A stretch of DNA of 60,952 nucleotides, taken from Candidatus Pacearchaeota archaeon (GTDB lineage: Archaea > Nanobdellota > Nanobdellia > Pacearchaeales > GW2011-AR1). The notes beneath the pieces were generated by a model. It did no database searches. It saw only the letters and a list, made by a program, of their open reading frames with translations, and was not told the DNA's origin. The translations under genes and the position numbers were made by a program. Numbering within the stretch: the stretch's first letter is position 1; each line of letters begins with the position of its first letter. Shown here piece by piece: positions 16,092 through 24,982 of the stretch. Where the stretch lies: the NCBI GenBank assembly GCA_018304105.1, contig JAGVWX010000008.1, positions 1-60,952 of the forward strand, read 5' to 3'.

Positions 16092-16628
16092 ATGGCATTC
16101 GGTAGCATTGCAGACATTTTATTCCAATGGGAAAGCATAGGTTTCTTTGACTTTGTGCTTCCATTCTTATTAATATTCTCAATAGTTTTCGGCGTCCTTT
16201 CTTACATTGGAGTCTTCGGAAAAAACAAAGGAATCAATGCAGTCATCGCAGTAATCCTCGGCTTGCTATCAATCCGCGCTGGTTTTTTCCAGGCGTTCTT
16301 GGCTGAAATTGCTCCAAGACTTGGCGTAGGCATTACAGTTCTTTTAGTTATCCTAATCCTCGTGGGACTTTTCGTCCAGGACCAATCAAAGAAAGTAATC
16401 GGGTGGGTTCTCTTAGGCATCGCTGCAGTCATCTTCATAATTATCCTAGGCCAAATGTATACTATATTCGGCGAGTTCGGAAACGGCTTGGGATTCGACA
16501 ATCCAGATACAATTGGTTGGATAATAATGCTCGGGCTCCTCATAACTCTGATAGTTGTAGTGGCCGTAGGAAACGCAGACAAAACTTCCAAGCATACTGG
16601 CGACTTCGTAAAAATGTATAAAGAGTAA
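16092..16628 (+). CDS. Multi-helix membrane protein (paralogue of 12228-12740)
   Basis: The 178-residue protein has about five hydrophobic segments and a short basic tail (KTSKHTGDFVKMYKE). The FVLPFLLIFSIVFGVL segment shows paralogy with the protein at 12228. A TATA-like CATATTTAAAC lies about 25 bp before the ATG. Its genomic company (FlaC/D/E-like coiled coil, TadA, TadC) hints at a role with the pilus, not proven. Confidence 0.7.
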   Translation: MAFGSIADILFQWESIGFFDFVLPFLLIFSIVFGVLSYIGVFGKNKGINAVIAVILGLLSIRAGFFQAFLAEIAPRLGVGITVLLVILILVGLFVQDQSKKVIGWVLLGIAAVIFIIILGQMYTIFGEFGNGLGFDNPDTIGWIIMLGLLITLIVVVAVGNADKTSKHTGDFVKMYKE

Positions 16629-16720
16629 TCTGCTTCGATAAGCCCATTCTAATCATCCTGTCAAGTGCTATGTTTCTGTAGACTCCCTTGGAATATTCTA
16701 AATTTCAGGATTCATTATCT

Positions 16721-16853
16721 TATTTTAGGCGAGCGGCTGCCTCAATGCGTAAGCATTGACCTCGTCTCTTGCTGCCTCAATGCGTAAGCATTGACCTCGT
16801 CAATTGAGCCAAATTATCAAGACTTGCACCTCTCAAAATTGCAAGTCCAATTA
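16721..16853 (+). repeat. Class I element with duplicated 35-bp GNRA hairpin unit
   Basis: After TATTTTAGGCGAGC come two direct copies, 35 bp apart, of CTGCCTCAATGCGTAAGC with ATTGACCTCGTC. Each contains CAATGC-GTAA-GCATTG (16743-16758 and 16778-16793). Then follow AAATTATCAA, the hairpin GACTTGC...GCAAGTC (16821-16847) and CAATT. It lies beyond the 3' ends of two convergent genes. Confidence 0.7.
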
Positions 16854-16870
16854 AAATATGAAAAATAAGA

Positions 16871-17773
16871 TTATTTTTTATTCCCTTTCTTCTTAGTTTT
16901 ATGAATCGCAACAAAAGATTTCTGGGTTTCTTCTAGTTCGTTCTTGACATCCTGAATGTCAGTCATGTACTCCCCAACTTTCTTGAGTATTGAAACCTGC
17001 ATTTGGTCAACTATTTTTTCCATTCTCTTAAGCCTGTCATTCAAATTTGTCATATTCGCTTCTACAATAGTTCTCATGTCAATAATTTTCTCAATTTTAT
17101 CATGCAAAGATGAAAGCCTTTCATTTACAACTTGCTCTGAAATTTCTGTTATCATATCTGAACTCATTGCTTCCTGATAAGGCTGATACGCTGGATAAGC
17201 TTCCGCACCATAAGGCTCCTGAACTGCACCTTGCCCGCCCCCCCCAACTTGCGCGTATTCCCCGCTTTCAGCTCCTTGAGATAACATTGAAGGTTGCATT
17301 CCCGCATATTCTCCCGTTTCTGGCGTCACTCCTTCCCCATAGGCTCCGTAAGGATCTCCTGCCTGCGCAGAATACGCCCCATAAGATTCTTGGCCTGGGC
17401 TTGGCGGACTCCCAAAACCCGCATAAGAATCATTCTGCGTTTGCGGATTCTGACCTTGCTGGTTCTGCGTTTGTGACTGCGTGCCAAACTGGCCTACATA
17501 ATCTCCAAACGGCGAAGGCGCCTGTTGTTCTCCAGGAAATTGGTTAGGGGGCATCGGATTGGTCTGGTCAAAACTAGTATTCATCGAAGGACCTTGTCCC
17601 AAAAGATTTTGCTCAGCGCTTCCTGCCCCCGCAACTGCCTGCTTAATTTGACTCTGCGAAATCACATTCGCAACTTCCTGCTCAGGCATGCCTCTTGCTC
17701 TAAGCTGACTAGCAATCTGGTCCTGGTTCATTCCTTGAGATTGCATTCTTACAACCTCATCCATCACCGTCAT
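16871..17773 (-). CDS. Q/P/G-rich protein with FlaC/D/E-like C-terminal coiled coil, 300 aa
   Basis: Residues 1-45 form a small helical, UBA-like segment (VVRMQSQGMNQDQIASQLRA). Residues 60-195 are low-complexity, rich in Gln, Pro, Gly, Tyr and Ser. Residues 205-300 form a coiled coil with IVEANMTNLNDRLKRMEKIV, which closely resembles the core of archaellum accessory proteins FlaC/D/E. It is probably cytoplasmic, scaffolding the pilus or archaellum-like motor encoded nearby. The ATG at 17773 or 17764 could be the start. Confidence 0.65.
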   Translation of the reverse strand: MTVMDEVVRMQSQGMNQDQIASQLRARGMPEQEVANVISQSQIKQAVAGAGSAEQNLLGQGPSMNTSFDQTNPMPPNQFPGEQQAPSPFGDYVGQFGTQSQTQNQQGQNPQTQNDSYAGFGSPPSPGQESYGAYSAQAGDPYGAYGEGVTPETGEYAGMQPSMLSQGAESGEYAQVGGGGQGAVQEPYGAEAYPAYQPYQEAMSSDMITEISEQVVNERLSSLHDKIEKIIDMRTIVEANMTNLNDRLKRMEKIVDQMQVSILKKVGEYMTDIQDVKNELEETQKSFVAIHKTKKKGNKK

Positions 17774-17811
17774 CGTTTCGTCCCCCTAATTTTTTACTAT
17801 TTGCTCTAATC

Positions 17812-17998
17812 ATGTTGAAAAAGTCTAAGTTGCAGGTTTTACTATTTTGAATTGGGGCAAGATAGTAGTGTGGGAAGGGCGAGCATGGTACACGAGAGCA
17901 ATGTATAGAAAATTCGAGAGTGCCTGCGAGTAGGGCTTTTGACCGAAGGTCAAATCCTTGTGGGAATCCTAAAACCTGCCAAAGGATATTTTCAACAT
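17812..17998 (+). repeat. TIR-bearing structured element between coiled-coil genes
   Basis: Terminal inverted repeat ATGTTGAAAA/TTTTCAACAT (17812-17821/17989-17998). Subterminal stem GCAGGTTTT/AAAACCTGC (17832-17840/17971-17979). Internal hairpin TTTGACC-GAA-GGTCAAA (17938-17954), followed by TCCTTGTGGGAATC. The hairpin differs from the 9383 copy by a compensatory G-C to C-G change. Confidence 0.75.
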
Positions 17999-18028
17999 AA
18001 CCAGCCATTATACTAATTTTAAAAAATT

Positions 18029-18349
18029 TCATCTCCTTACTCCCCTGAACATATCAAACTGTCTCTGCAAAATCATGAGCTCTTCTTTCCTCGCCGCCCC
18101 GTCGATAACTTCGCTTATTCTCAAAAGCAGTTCTTTAAGCCTGAAATCATCCAATTTAATCTTCTCCAGCGTCTGTTTCATGTCCTGCATTTCCTCAAAA
18201 TTCTTGTCCCTTTCCTTCACAAAACTCTCGCTTATCAAAATCATCCTGTCCTTCAGCAGCCTCTGCTTTTCTTCCAAATCCCGGATACGTGTATTCAGGT
18301 CGCTAAAAAACCTGTCACCATAGTCTTGCTGCCCAAATTCTTCAACCAT
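18029..18349 (-). CDS. Coiled-coil protein, 106 aa
   Basis: This soluble, highly charged protein starts at ATG 18349 (MVEEFGQQDYGDRFF). Almost the whole sequence after residue 20 has heptad-like coiled-coil character (TRIRDLEEKQRLLKDRMILI...). It lies directly upstream, on the same strand, of the FlaC/D/E-like protein, separated by a TIR-bearing repeat, and could be its partner. No enzyme motif is visible. Confidence 0.65.
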   Translation of the reverse strand: MVEEFGQQDYGDRFFSDLNTRIRDLEEKQRLLKDRMILISESFVKERDKNFEEMQDMKQTLEKIKLDDFRLKELLLRISEVIDGAARKEELMILQRQFDMFRGVRR

Positions 18350-18489
18350 CTTTTCCTCGATAATAAAAAACAATCGGGTTTTTAAATAGTTTGGCTTTTC
18401 ACACCTGTTGAAAGTTAATTCACCTCAGTCTAAACAACCTTACTAAATATTTAAAAAATAAAACAAAAATAGAAGACTCACAACCCATC

Positions 18490-18606
18490 GGCACAAGATG
18501 ACGGTTTATTATTTTTAGTAGCGGGGCGAAACAGGAGCGAGCGAATTAAAGGAACGAAGTTGTCAATAGATTTGACTTGCAGCCTCAAGCATGGCAAGTC
18601 CTATTG
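18490..18606 (+). repeat. Class I element; gap 18350-18674
   Basis: The head is GCACAAGATGACGG, followed by TTATTATTTTTAG, GCGGGGCG and a GAGCGAGCGAATTAAAGGAACGAAG arm region. A terminal hairpin GACTTGC...GCAAGTC (18574-18580/18594-18600) leads to CTATTG. The remainder of the gap is AT-rich promoter-like sequence. Confidence 0.65.
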
Positions 18607-18674
18607 AACTAAACGCAAAACTCAAACTAACAGAAAGCAGCACAATTTATAAAATCAGCAACCTTTAGTTCTTA

Positions 18675-19247
18675 ATGAAAGGAGAAAAAAGACTTAATGA
18701 AATTAAAAAAATATTAACTGGGGTTTTAGAAGAAACTGCTCCGGAAGAAGCAAGAAATTATGAAATTAGATACGAACCAATAACACACTATGACCACGGA
18801 ACAGGCAGTGGTAATTATCCCATTAGTCCAAGAGATTCTCCAGCATATGGACTTCGTTTAGTTTCAAAAGATAATCCCTCCAAATCTGTTGAAATTCTAG
18901 AAGTATTCTGGCCGGATATAAAAAAGAAAATGGCTCCATGGGAACCAAATAACTACCGTCAGGGATTTAAAGGCCGAATTAAAGAAGGCGTAGAAAAATT
19001 AAAAGAAAATGAGCCGGAAAGTGGAAGAAAAGACAAACCAAGCAAATTAGAACTTCTTGGCATACTATCTATTGTGAGTATTATTCTCGGCATGATTTTT
19101 GTATCTGGCAGGCTTACAGGATTTGTTATCGCCGACTTAAACCAAACTCTTACAAACTGGATAGGTAGCAGTCTCTTCTTGGTGGGTGTCGTAGGAAGTC
19201 TACTAATGCTGAAAAGCAGAAAGAATAATTCCGCCCCCAATAAATAA
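18675..19247 (+). CDS. Hypothetical protein with two C-terminal membrane helices, 190 aa
   Basis: Residues 1-125 are soluble and charged. Two hydrophobic segments follow (about 128-150 and 160-178) and a basic tail. Between the helices is GRLTGFVIADLNQT, resembling the ITG-x-VI peptides of the 1390-residue surface protein. No family is recognised. The start is ATG 18675. Confidence 0.6.
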   Translation: MKGEKRLNEIKKILTGVLEETAPEEARNYEIRYEPITHYDHGTGSGNYPISPRDSPAYGLRLVSKDNPSKSVEILEVFWPDIKKKMAPWEPNNYRQGFKGRIKEGVEKLKENEPESGRKDKPSKLELLGILSIVSIILGMIFVSGRLTGFVIADLNQTLTNWIGSSLFLVGVVGSLLMLKSRKNNSAPNK

Positions 19248-19280
19248 AACCAAGAACCCTTCAGTCAACGATTGATAGTT

Positions 19281-19353
19281 TGATAATTTTGGCGACGGCG
19301 AGTAGAGCGAACGCAGTGAGCTAAATAATCAAGACTCGCTTGCGAGTCCAATT
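19281..19353 (+). repeat. Class I element
   Basis: TGATAATTTTGGCGACGGCG is followed by GAGCGAACGCAGTGAGC and the linker AAATAATCAA. A perfect hairpin GACTCGC-TT-GCGAGTC (19333-19348) leads to CAATT. The terminal hairpin is identical to that of copy 1 at 253-268. Confidence 0.7.
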
Positions 19354-19453
19354 GAACAAAAGCCCAAAACCCAAATCTATTTAATTTCCCCAATCTAACA
19401 AATAACACATTGTAGCGCTCGCCTATTGCCAATAAGCACTAAACCCAACGCCA

Positions 19454-19545
19454 GCGCATTTTGCGATAAATGATCGCGAGCTCAAAGAACGCAATGTCGA
19501 AAACTGCTCGCGACAATCTGGGCGGAGGGTGGGTGCAAAATGCGC
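19454..19545 (+). repeat. Class II structured G-rich element upstream of tadA
   Basis: Outer perfect stem GCGCATTTTGC/GCAAAATGCGC (19454-19464/19535-19545), linker GATAAATGA, inner stem TCGCGAGC/GCTCGCGA (19474-19481/19506-19513), then ATCTGGGCGGAGGGTGGG. It ends 37 bp before the tadA start, so if transcribed it would form the tadA leader. Confidence 0.75.
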
Positions 19546-19582
19546 GCAAAAAAACCGCGAGCGCAAACAAAACACAAATAAC

Positions 19583-21856
19583 ATGGTATTCAAAAAGGGG
19601 TCGCCGGTTTACGCAACAGAAGTGCAGCGCGAGCAAGGCGAAGACGTTCTTTACATCAACGCAATCGGCGCTCCATTTGTTCCTTCCATAGCCGAAAGTC
19701 CCGACGTCATGGCAAGAGCAATCGACCTACTCGCAGATAACCCGAACGTCTCAAGAATTGTCTTCGTCCAGCAGAGAAATTACCATTATCCTAACAAGCA
19801 AGTTCTCCTTCTCGCGGAAATCGCCCGCCTTTACAACTTTTTAACAAAACAAGAAGAAATTCTTTCTCCAAAAAAAATCTCTATCTACGGCAACACGCCC
19901 GAAGTTTACGAAGACATCCAATATCTCCTCAGCTTAATGAAACAGCATCCAATCGGTTGTTACCTTGAAATTAAAACCCGAGTAAAGGAATTAAGAAGCC
20001 AGCTCGATGATGGCCAGGTCACAAATCGCTCAAATCTCCTCAACTACCTTCGTCTGCTTGAAAAGATGTTCGACCTTCTCAACAACACAACAATGATAAA
20101 GCAGTCAAGAGAAATGATTACCGAATCTTCTTTTGGAAAAAGAGAAATTTACAAATCAATTTTCCGCCCCGAAGTCCTTCCAAACTTTACATTTACAAGA
20201 TTAGCCGCTCAAATTCCTGAAGACGCAGAACTCATAGACCAATACGAAATAAAAAAAGACGGCGAAGAAGCGACTGTAACAATCCTTCGAAGAGAAAACG
20301 ACTCAAAATACCTATATCATATAATGCCCCCAGAATACGCTCTTCCTGAAGAATATCACATTCTCCTTAACCTCGGCAGAAACGTCCTGTCTGAGCACAG
20401 GCCAAAATCCGAAGAGTTCACTGACCCGGAAAGAACAAGAAAAGTTTTCATGAACATCGCAAAAGATTTGTTATCAGAGCTGTCAAAATCCCAAAACATT
20501 CCACTCACTCACAAAGATTTAGTTTCCCTTTCTAAAATTCTTGTCAGGCACACCATCGGCTTCGGCCTTATCGAAGTTCTTCTCTCTGACGAAAAACTTC
20601 AAGATATAGTTTTGAACGCCCCAATCACTCAAAACCCCATTTTCGTCCGTCACGAGCAATACGATGAATGCGTAACAAATATCGTCCCGAGTTTCGAAGA
20701 CTCAAATTCTTGGGCTGCAAAATTACGTTTGCAGTCAGGCCGCCCGCTTGATGAAGCAAACCCTGTATTAGATACCGAAATGACTCTTGAAACTTCCAGA
20801 GCAAGAGTCGCAGCAACAACCCAGCCGCTTTCTCCAAAAGGCCTCGCTTATGCATTCAGGCGTCATCGTGACCAGCCCTGGACTCTCCCACTTTTCATAG
20901 ATAACAAAATGATTAATTCGTTTACTGCCGGCCTTCTTAGTTTCTTCATCGACGGTTCAAGAACATTGCTCGTCGCAGGTACAAGGTCGTCGGGTAAAAC
21001 ATCATTGCTCGGAAGTTTGATGCTTGAGATAATGCCAAAGTGCAGAGTAATCGTGATTGAAGACACATTAGAACTTCCCGTAGAAGCTCTTAGAAAAATC
21101 GGTTATGATATTTTAAGCTTGAAAGTCCGTTCGGCATTAACATCCGGCACAACTGAAATCGAAGCTTCAGAAGGAATAAGAACTTCATTAAGATTGGGCG
21201 ACTCGGCTTTGATTATCGGGGAAGTTCGTTCTGAGGAAACCCGCGCGTTATATGAAGCAATGCGTGTCGGCGCTTTGGCAAACGTCGTCGCTGGAACAAT
21301 CCACGGCGACTCCCCTTACGGCGTCTTTGACAGAGTAGTCAACGACCTGAACGTCCCACCGACAAGCTTCAAAGCAACCGACCTGATTATCATAACCTCT
21401 CCGATAAAAACTCCAGACGGTCTCCATTCAGTAAAAAGAGTCTCGCAAATAACCGAAGTCAGAAAGCACTGGTCACAAGACCCTCTAGTCGAAAAAGGTT
21501 TCGTTGACTTGGTGAGATACAACGTCGAGAAAGACGAGTTAGAGCCCACTCCAGAATTAATAAATGGCGACTCGGAGATAATAAAAAGTATCGCTGGGAG
21601 CGTCAAAGGCTGGGCAGGCGACTGGGAAGCCGTTTACGACAATATTCTCTTGCGCGGAAAAGTAAAACAGGAAATTGTAAATGCCTCAAAGAAGCTCAAC
21701 CGCCCAGAGCTCATGGAAGGCCCTTTCAATTCTTTAGCCAACGGTGCATTTCACAGAATTTCCGATGAAGTCAGGCAAGCCCGCGGCAAGCCAGGCTCAG
21801 ATGAAGTTTTCGGCAAATTTCAGGACTGGTTGTATAAGACTGTTGATAAGATTTGA
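19583..21856 (+). CDS. tadA: Type II/IV secretion (Tad/pilus) assembly ATPase
   Basis: This 757-residue hexameric motor ATPase of the TadA/VirB11/FlaI family powers pilin insertion into or removal from the membrane. Walker A is GTRSSGKTS (about 466-474). IIGEVRSEETRALYEAMR (from about 544) carries the Walker B/Glu region, followed by the His-box-like ANVVAGTIHGDSP. It has a long N-terminal domain of about 300 residues. I chose ATG 19583 (MVFKKGSPVYA) because the 54 bp before it lie inside and just after a structured repeat. Its partner platform protein is at 26326. Confidence 0.92.
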   Translation: MVFKKGSPVYATEVQREQGEDVLYINAIGAPFVPSIAESPDVMARAIDLLADNPNVSRIVFVQQRNYHYPNKQVLLLAEIARLYNFLTKQEEILSPKKISIYGNTPEVYEDIQYLLSLMKQHPIGCYLEIKTRVKELRSQLDDGQVTNRSNLLNYLRLLEKMFDLLNNTTMIKQSREMITESSFGKREIYKSIFRPEVLPNFTFTRLAAQIPEDAELIDQYEIKKDGEEATVTILRRENDSKYLYHIMPPEYALPEEYHILLNLGRNVLSEHRPKSEEFTDPERTRKVFMNIAKDLLSELSKSQNIPLTHKDLVSLSKILVRHTIGFGLIEVLLSDEKLQDIVLNAPITQNPIFVRHEQYDECVTNIVPSFEDSNSWAAKLRLQSGRPLDEANPVLDTEMTLETSRARVAATTQPLSPKGLAYAFRRHRDQPWTLPLFIDNKMINSFTAGLLSFFIDGSRTLLVAGTRSSGKTSLLGSLMLEIMPKCRVIVIEDTLELPVEALRKIGYDILSLKVRSALTSGTTEIEASEGIRTSLRLGDSALIIGEVRSEETRALYEAMRVGALANVVAGTIHGDSPYGVFDRVVNDLNVPPTSFKATDLIIITSPIKTPDGLHSVKRVSQITEVRKHWSQDPLVEKGFVDLVRYNVEKDELEPTPELINGDSEIIKSIAGSVKGWAGDWEAVYDNILLRGKVKQEIVNASKKLNRPELMEGPFNSLANGAFHRISDEVRQARGKPGSDEVFGKFQDWLYKTVDKI

Positions 21857-21865
21857 TTTATTCAT

Positions 21866-22141
21866 TCACTTCTTCCCATAAATCTTATCATGATGCTCAA
21901 AGTCATCAAACAAAATCGTATTCTCTTTTTTATCATATTGAAACACTAAGACAAAATGCCCGACGTGAACTCTCTTTGAGTCCTTGAGGTTATATCGCAG
22001 ATTTTTATAATGCTCAATATCGTACGAATTAATTATCTCGTCAATTTTCTTAAGAACCTGCTCGTACATTTCCTTATCTTTTTTCAACAGTTTCTCCAAT
22101 ATTCTGTCTAAATTTTTACTTATTCTATAAAAATAAGGCAT
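21866..22141 (-). CDS. RelE/ParE-superfamily toxin
   Basis: This is a 91-residue RelE-fold protein (YRISKNLDRILEKLLKKD... RVHVGHFVLVFQYD ... LFDDFEHHDKIY). That layout is typical of archaeal RelE-type toxins, which act as ribosome-dependent mRNA interferases. It follows the antitoxin gene with a one-base gap, so the two form a toxin-antitoxin operon. The C-terminal DFEHHDKIY retains the aromatic and basic residues of the family. Confidence 0.85.
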   Translation of the reverse strand: MPYFYRISKNLDRILEKLLKKDKEMYEQVLKKIDEIINSYDIEHYKNLRYNLKDSKRVHVGHFVLVFQYDKKENTILFDDFEHHDKIYGKK

Positions 22142-22142
22142 C

Positions 22143-22388
22143 TTACCTCTTTTCTATCTTCTTCCGCAATTGCGCGATAGAGCTAAACTTCTCGCCATAT
22201 CCTTCTTTTCGTATCCGCTCCAATTTTTCCAGATATTCCGGCCTCAACTCCGGCTCCAGAAAACTGTCTTCGTATATCTTTGCAAGAGTTGAAATCGCCT
22301 GAGACCTATTCTTCAGTCCGTATTTGGCTTTCACTATGTTAAGAATTCTATCTTCATTCTCCCCAAGATCAATAATGCTTTGAACCAT
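22143..22388 (-). CDS. DUF2683-type antitoxin
   Basis: The 81-residue protein begins MVQSIIDLGENEDRILNIVKAKYGLKN and has a charged C-terminus. This is the form of DUF2683 antitoxins that pair with archaeal RelE. The N-terminal part probably binds DNA as a dimer and the tail neutralises the toxin. The AT-rich region just upstream (TTATAATTTATAATGAATTATAA) has inverted repeats suitable for autoregulation. Confidence 0.75.
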   Translation of the reverse strand: MVQSIIDLGENEDRILNIVKAKYGLKNRSQAISTLAKIYEDSFLEPELRPEYLEKLERIRKEGYGEKFSSIAQLRKKIEKR

Positions 22389-22463
22389 TTTATTATAATT
22401 TATAATGAATTATAAGGTTTTTATATTTTTCTAATTCTAGCTTTACAAGACTGTTGATAAGAT

Positions 22464-22934
22464 TTAGTTATTCCCACAACGCCCCGTATCAGACGCATTA
22501 TAACCTATCTGAGAAAACAAATCACAAGCAGAGTCATCCTTAGTAACATCAATATAATTAACAAGACAGCTCCATACGACATTCCCATTTGACTCAGGAT
22601 AAAATTCAGAAAGTGTTAAGCACAAAGTGGGGTCTTTCATTTCAATCGCTTTATTCTTAATATTGTGCAGCTTCAAACCGCTGGCTGTTGAACCCAGTAA
22701 ACATCGTTCTCTATAACTATCAATCCATATATAGTTTGGACCAAGTATACTCCCGTGTTCATTAGTTTCCATCCTATAAAAAGGAATCTTATAACAAAGA
22801 GAAGGATCTTCTGTTTCCATCGCCTTGGCTATCAAATCTTCATAACTAGCTCCAGTAAAAATAAATAATATTAACCCACAAGTCAGAATAAAAATTCCTA
22901 AAACAATTAACAAAACCACCCAGACCTTTCCCAT
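22464..22934 (-). CDS. Membrane-anchored protein with Cys repeats, 156 aa
   Basis: One N-terminal membrane helix (residues 5-29) is followed by an outward domain. Three related segments carry a conserved Cys: AMETEDPSLCYKI, AIEMKDPTLCLTL and VTKDDSACDLF. The repeated DPSLC-like unit suggests tandem helical hairpins. It may be lipid- or helix-anchored at the cell surface. No family name is assigned. Confidence 0.65.
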   Translation of the reverse strand: MGKVWVVLLIVLGIFILTCGLILFIFTGASYEDLIAKAMETEDPSLCYKIPFYRMETNEHGSILGPNYIWIDSYRERCLLGSTASGLKLHNIKNKAIEMKDPTLCLTLSEFYPESNGNVVWSCLVNYIDVTKDDSACDLFSQIGYNASDTGRCGNN

Positions 22935-23032
22935 ATAAACAAAAAAACATTTATCTATTTATATTTAACTTAACAACTAACTAATCTCCATCACCGTCAA
23001 AACTAAATACATGCTCTTCCTAAATAAATCAG

Positions 23033-24121
23033 ATGATGCCAATAAAAGTTGCAATAATTGGTTTAGGAAACTGTGCTTCTTCTTTGATTCAGGGAATTTA
23101 CTATTACAAAAACAAACCTTCTGAAGAAATCATCGGACTAATGCATCAAGACCTTGGCGGTTACCTTCCAAGAGATATTCAAATCGTGGCAGCATTCGAC
23201 ATAGACCAAAGAAAAGTCGGCAAGGACGTCTCAGAGGCAATCTTCTCAAAACCAAACTGCACAAAAATCTTCCAGAAAGAAATTCCAAATCTTGGCGTTA
23301 CAGTCAAAATGGGAAGAATTTTAGATTCTTTCTCTCCACATTTAGAAGAATATCCCGAAGACGAGCGTTTCGTTCCATCTTTCATTCCAGAATCAACAGA
23401 AGAAGAAATCGTAGAAGAGCTAAAAAACTCAAGAGCAGAAATCCTTGTAAACTATCTTCCAGTAGGAAGCGAACAAGCCGTAAAGTTCTACGCCGAATGC
23501 GCTCTCGAAGCAAATTGCGCTTTAGTAAACTGCATGCCTGTCTTCATTGCATCATCTCTCGAATGGTCCGACCGCTTTAAACAAAAAAATCTCCCAATAA
23601 TAGGCGACGACATCAAATCACAATTAGGCGCAACAATAGTCCATCGCGTCCTCTCAAACCTTTTCATGAAAAGAGGAATAAAACTCGAAAGAACATATCA
23701 GTTAAACACCGGCGGCAACACCGACTTTCTTAACATGCTCAACCGCACAAGATTAAAGTCAAAAAAAATCTCAAAAACCGAAGCCGTCAAGTCAGTCTCC
23801 GCTCCGATAGAAAACAAAAACATACACATCGGCCCTTCCGATTACGTCCCCTGGCAGAAAGACAACAAGATTTGTTTCATAAGAATGGAAGGAAAGCAAT
23901 TCGGAAATATTCCAATGGAATTAGACCTTAAGCTTTCGGTCGAAGACTCTCCAAATTCCGCAGGCATTGTCATTGACGCAATCCGCTGCTGCAAGCTCGC
24001 TCTCGACCGCTCTCAAGGAGGTGTCCTGGAAGCCCCGTCAGCATATTTCATGAAGCATCCACCAAAGCAAATTCCAGATGATATCGCCCATGAGTTGGTT
24101 GAAAATTTCATTAAAGGATAA
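23033..24121 (+). CDS. ino1: myo-Inositol-1-phosphate synthase
   Basis: This 362-residue, NAD-dependent enzyme turns glucose-6-phosphate into inositol-1-phosphate. The N-terminal Rossmann motif is VAIIGLGNCASSLIQG. The conserved synthase region includes QLNTGGNTDFLNML and the KSVSAPIE...IGPSDYVPW stretch. The start is ATG 23033 or 23036. Inositol phosphate feeds archaeal phospholipid headgroups or compatible solutes. The two following genes run the same way, and the UbiA prenyltransferase may join it in lipid synthesis. Confidence 0.93.
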   Translation: MMPIKVAIIGLGNCASSLIQGIYYYKNKPSEEIIGLMHQDLGGYLPRDIQIVAAFDIDQRKVGKDVSEAIFSKPNCTKIFQKEIPNLGVTVKMGRILDSFSPHLEEYPEDERFVPSFIPESTEEEIVEELKNSRAEILVNYLPVGSEQAVKFYAECALEANCALVNCMPVFIASSLEWSDRFKQKNLPIIGDDIKSQLGATIVHRVLSNLFMKRGIKLERTYQLNTGGNTDFLNMLNRTRLKSKKISKTEAVKSVSAPIENKNIHIGPSDYVPWQKDNKICFIRMEGKQFGNIPMELDLKLSVEDSPNSAGIVIDAIRCCKLALDRSQGGVLEAPSAYFMKHPPKQIPDDIAHELVENFIKG

Positions 24122-24157
24122 GAAAAGATTTTTAAAAGATGCAGTCGTTCATATCCG

Positions 24158-24982
24158 ATGGGAGATAAAGTCACAATTTCTTGGATTATATTTATTCTTG
24201 TAGCCCTCGTTTGTGTGTTTTCTCTTCCTAAAATCGACCACGCACTATTTCCTTCATCCACAGGTCCTGGAGCAATTACTGTTTTCGGCATCGGAATTCT
24301 CTTCACCCTGCTCACTCTGCTTCTTTTCTATTCTTTCTACAAAGAGAAATCATTAACTTCGGGTTTTCTAATTTCAGCAGTATGCTACTCCGCATTAATT
24401 ATTCTGGTGAAGTTTGCTTTTGGCCCATTATCGCTCTATGAAGCCAACCAAACTCGAAGCTTTGATATAATGACTGTCAATCCAATTGCAATGTTCTTCG
24501 CTGCAGTCGGAATTTTCTTGTTATACTTTTTAGTTTTCTACATTATTTATCGGATTTTCAAAAAACGAGCAGAGAAAGCAATAGGTACTGAAAGCAAACC
24601 TAATGAAAATAAGAAACCACGCAACTTTCTAAAGGTCTTTGGATTTGTACTTTTGATTGGAGTTCTAATTGCACTTGGAGGAATTCCCATCCTGATGCTG
24701 CTTCTCTTTTCTCCCTTAGGAGCGAGCATAGCATATCTTACTTACATCTTTTCTACAGTAATCGGAATCTTCATGGCTCTCGCTCTCGTCGGGGCAATAC
24801 TTTTTGTCTGCGTTGCATTCAACGAAGTAAAAGAGCAAGCGATTAAAATGAGAGACGTTGGTTTGATAACTTCCTTCTTCTGGATTGGTGCCGCTATACT
24901 TTTTGCATACTCTGCTCTCTGGTTTGTTTATATCTTGATTGTGATTGCTGTGTGGCCACTTAAGACATTTGCACCAAAATGA
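24158..24982 (+). CDS. Polytopic membrane protein, 274 aa
   Basis: This protein has about seven hydrophobic segments, with a charged cytoplasmic loop in the middle (KKRAEKAIGTESKPNENKKP). No catalytic motif is recognised. It starts at ATG 24158 and ends with a 4-bp overlap into the UbiA gene, so the two are co-translated. It follows ino1 after 36 bp. A link to lipid or polyprenol metabolism is inferred from position only. Confidence 0.65.
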   Translation: MGDKVTISWIIFILVALVCVFSLPKIDHALFPSSTGPGAITVFGIGILFTLLTLLLFYSFYKEKSLTSGFLISAVCYSALIILVKFAFGPLSLYEANQTRSFDIMTVNPIAMFFAAVGIFLLYFLVFYIIYRIFKKRAEKAIGTESKPNENKKPRNFLKVFGFVLLIGVLIALGGIPILMLLLFSPLGASIAYLTYIFSTVIGIFMALALVGAILFVCVAFNEVKEQAIKMRDVGLITSFFWIGAAILFAYSALWFVYILIVIAVWPLKTFAPK

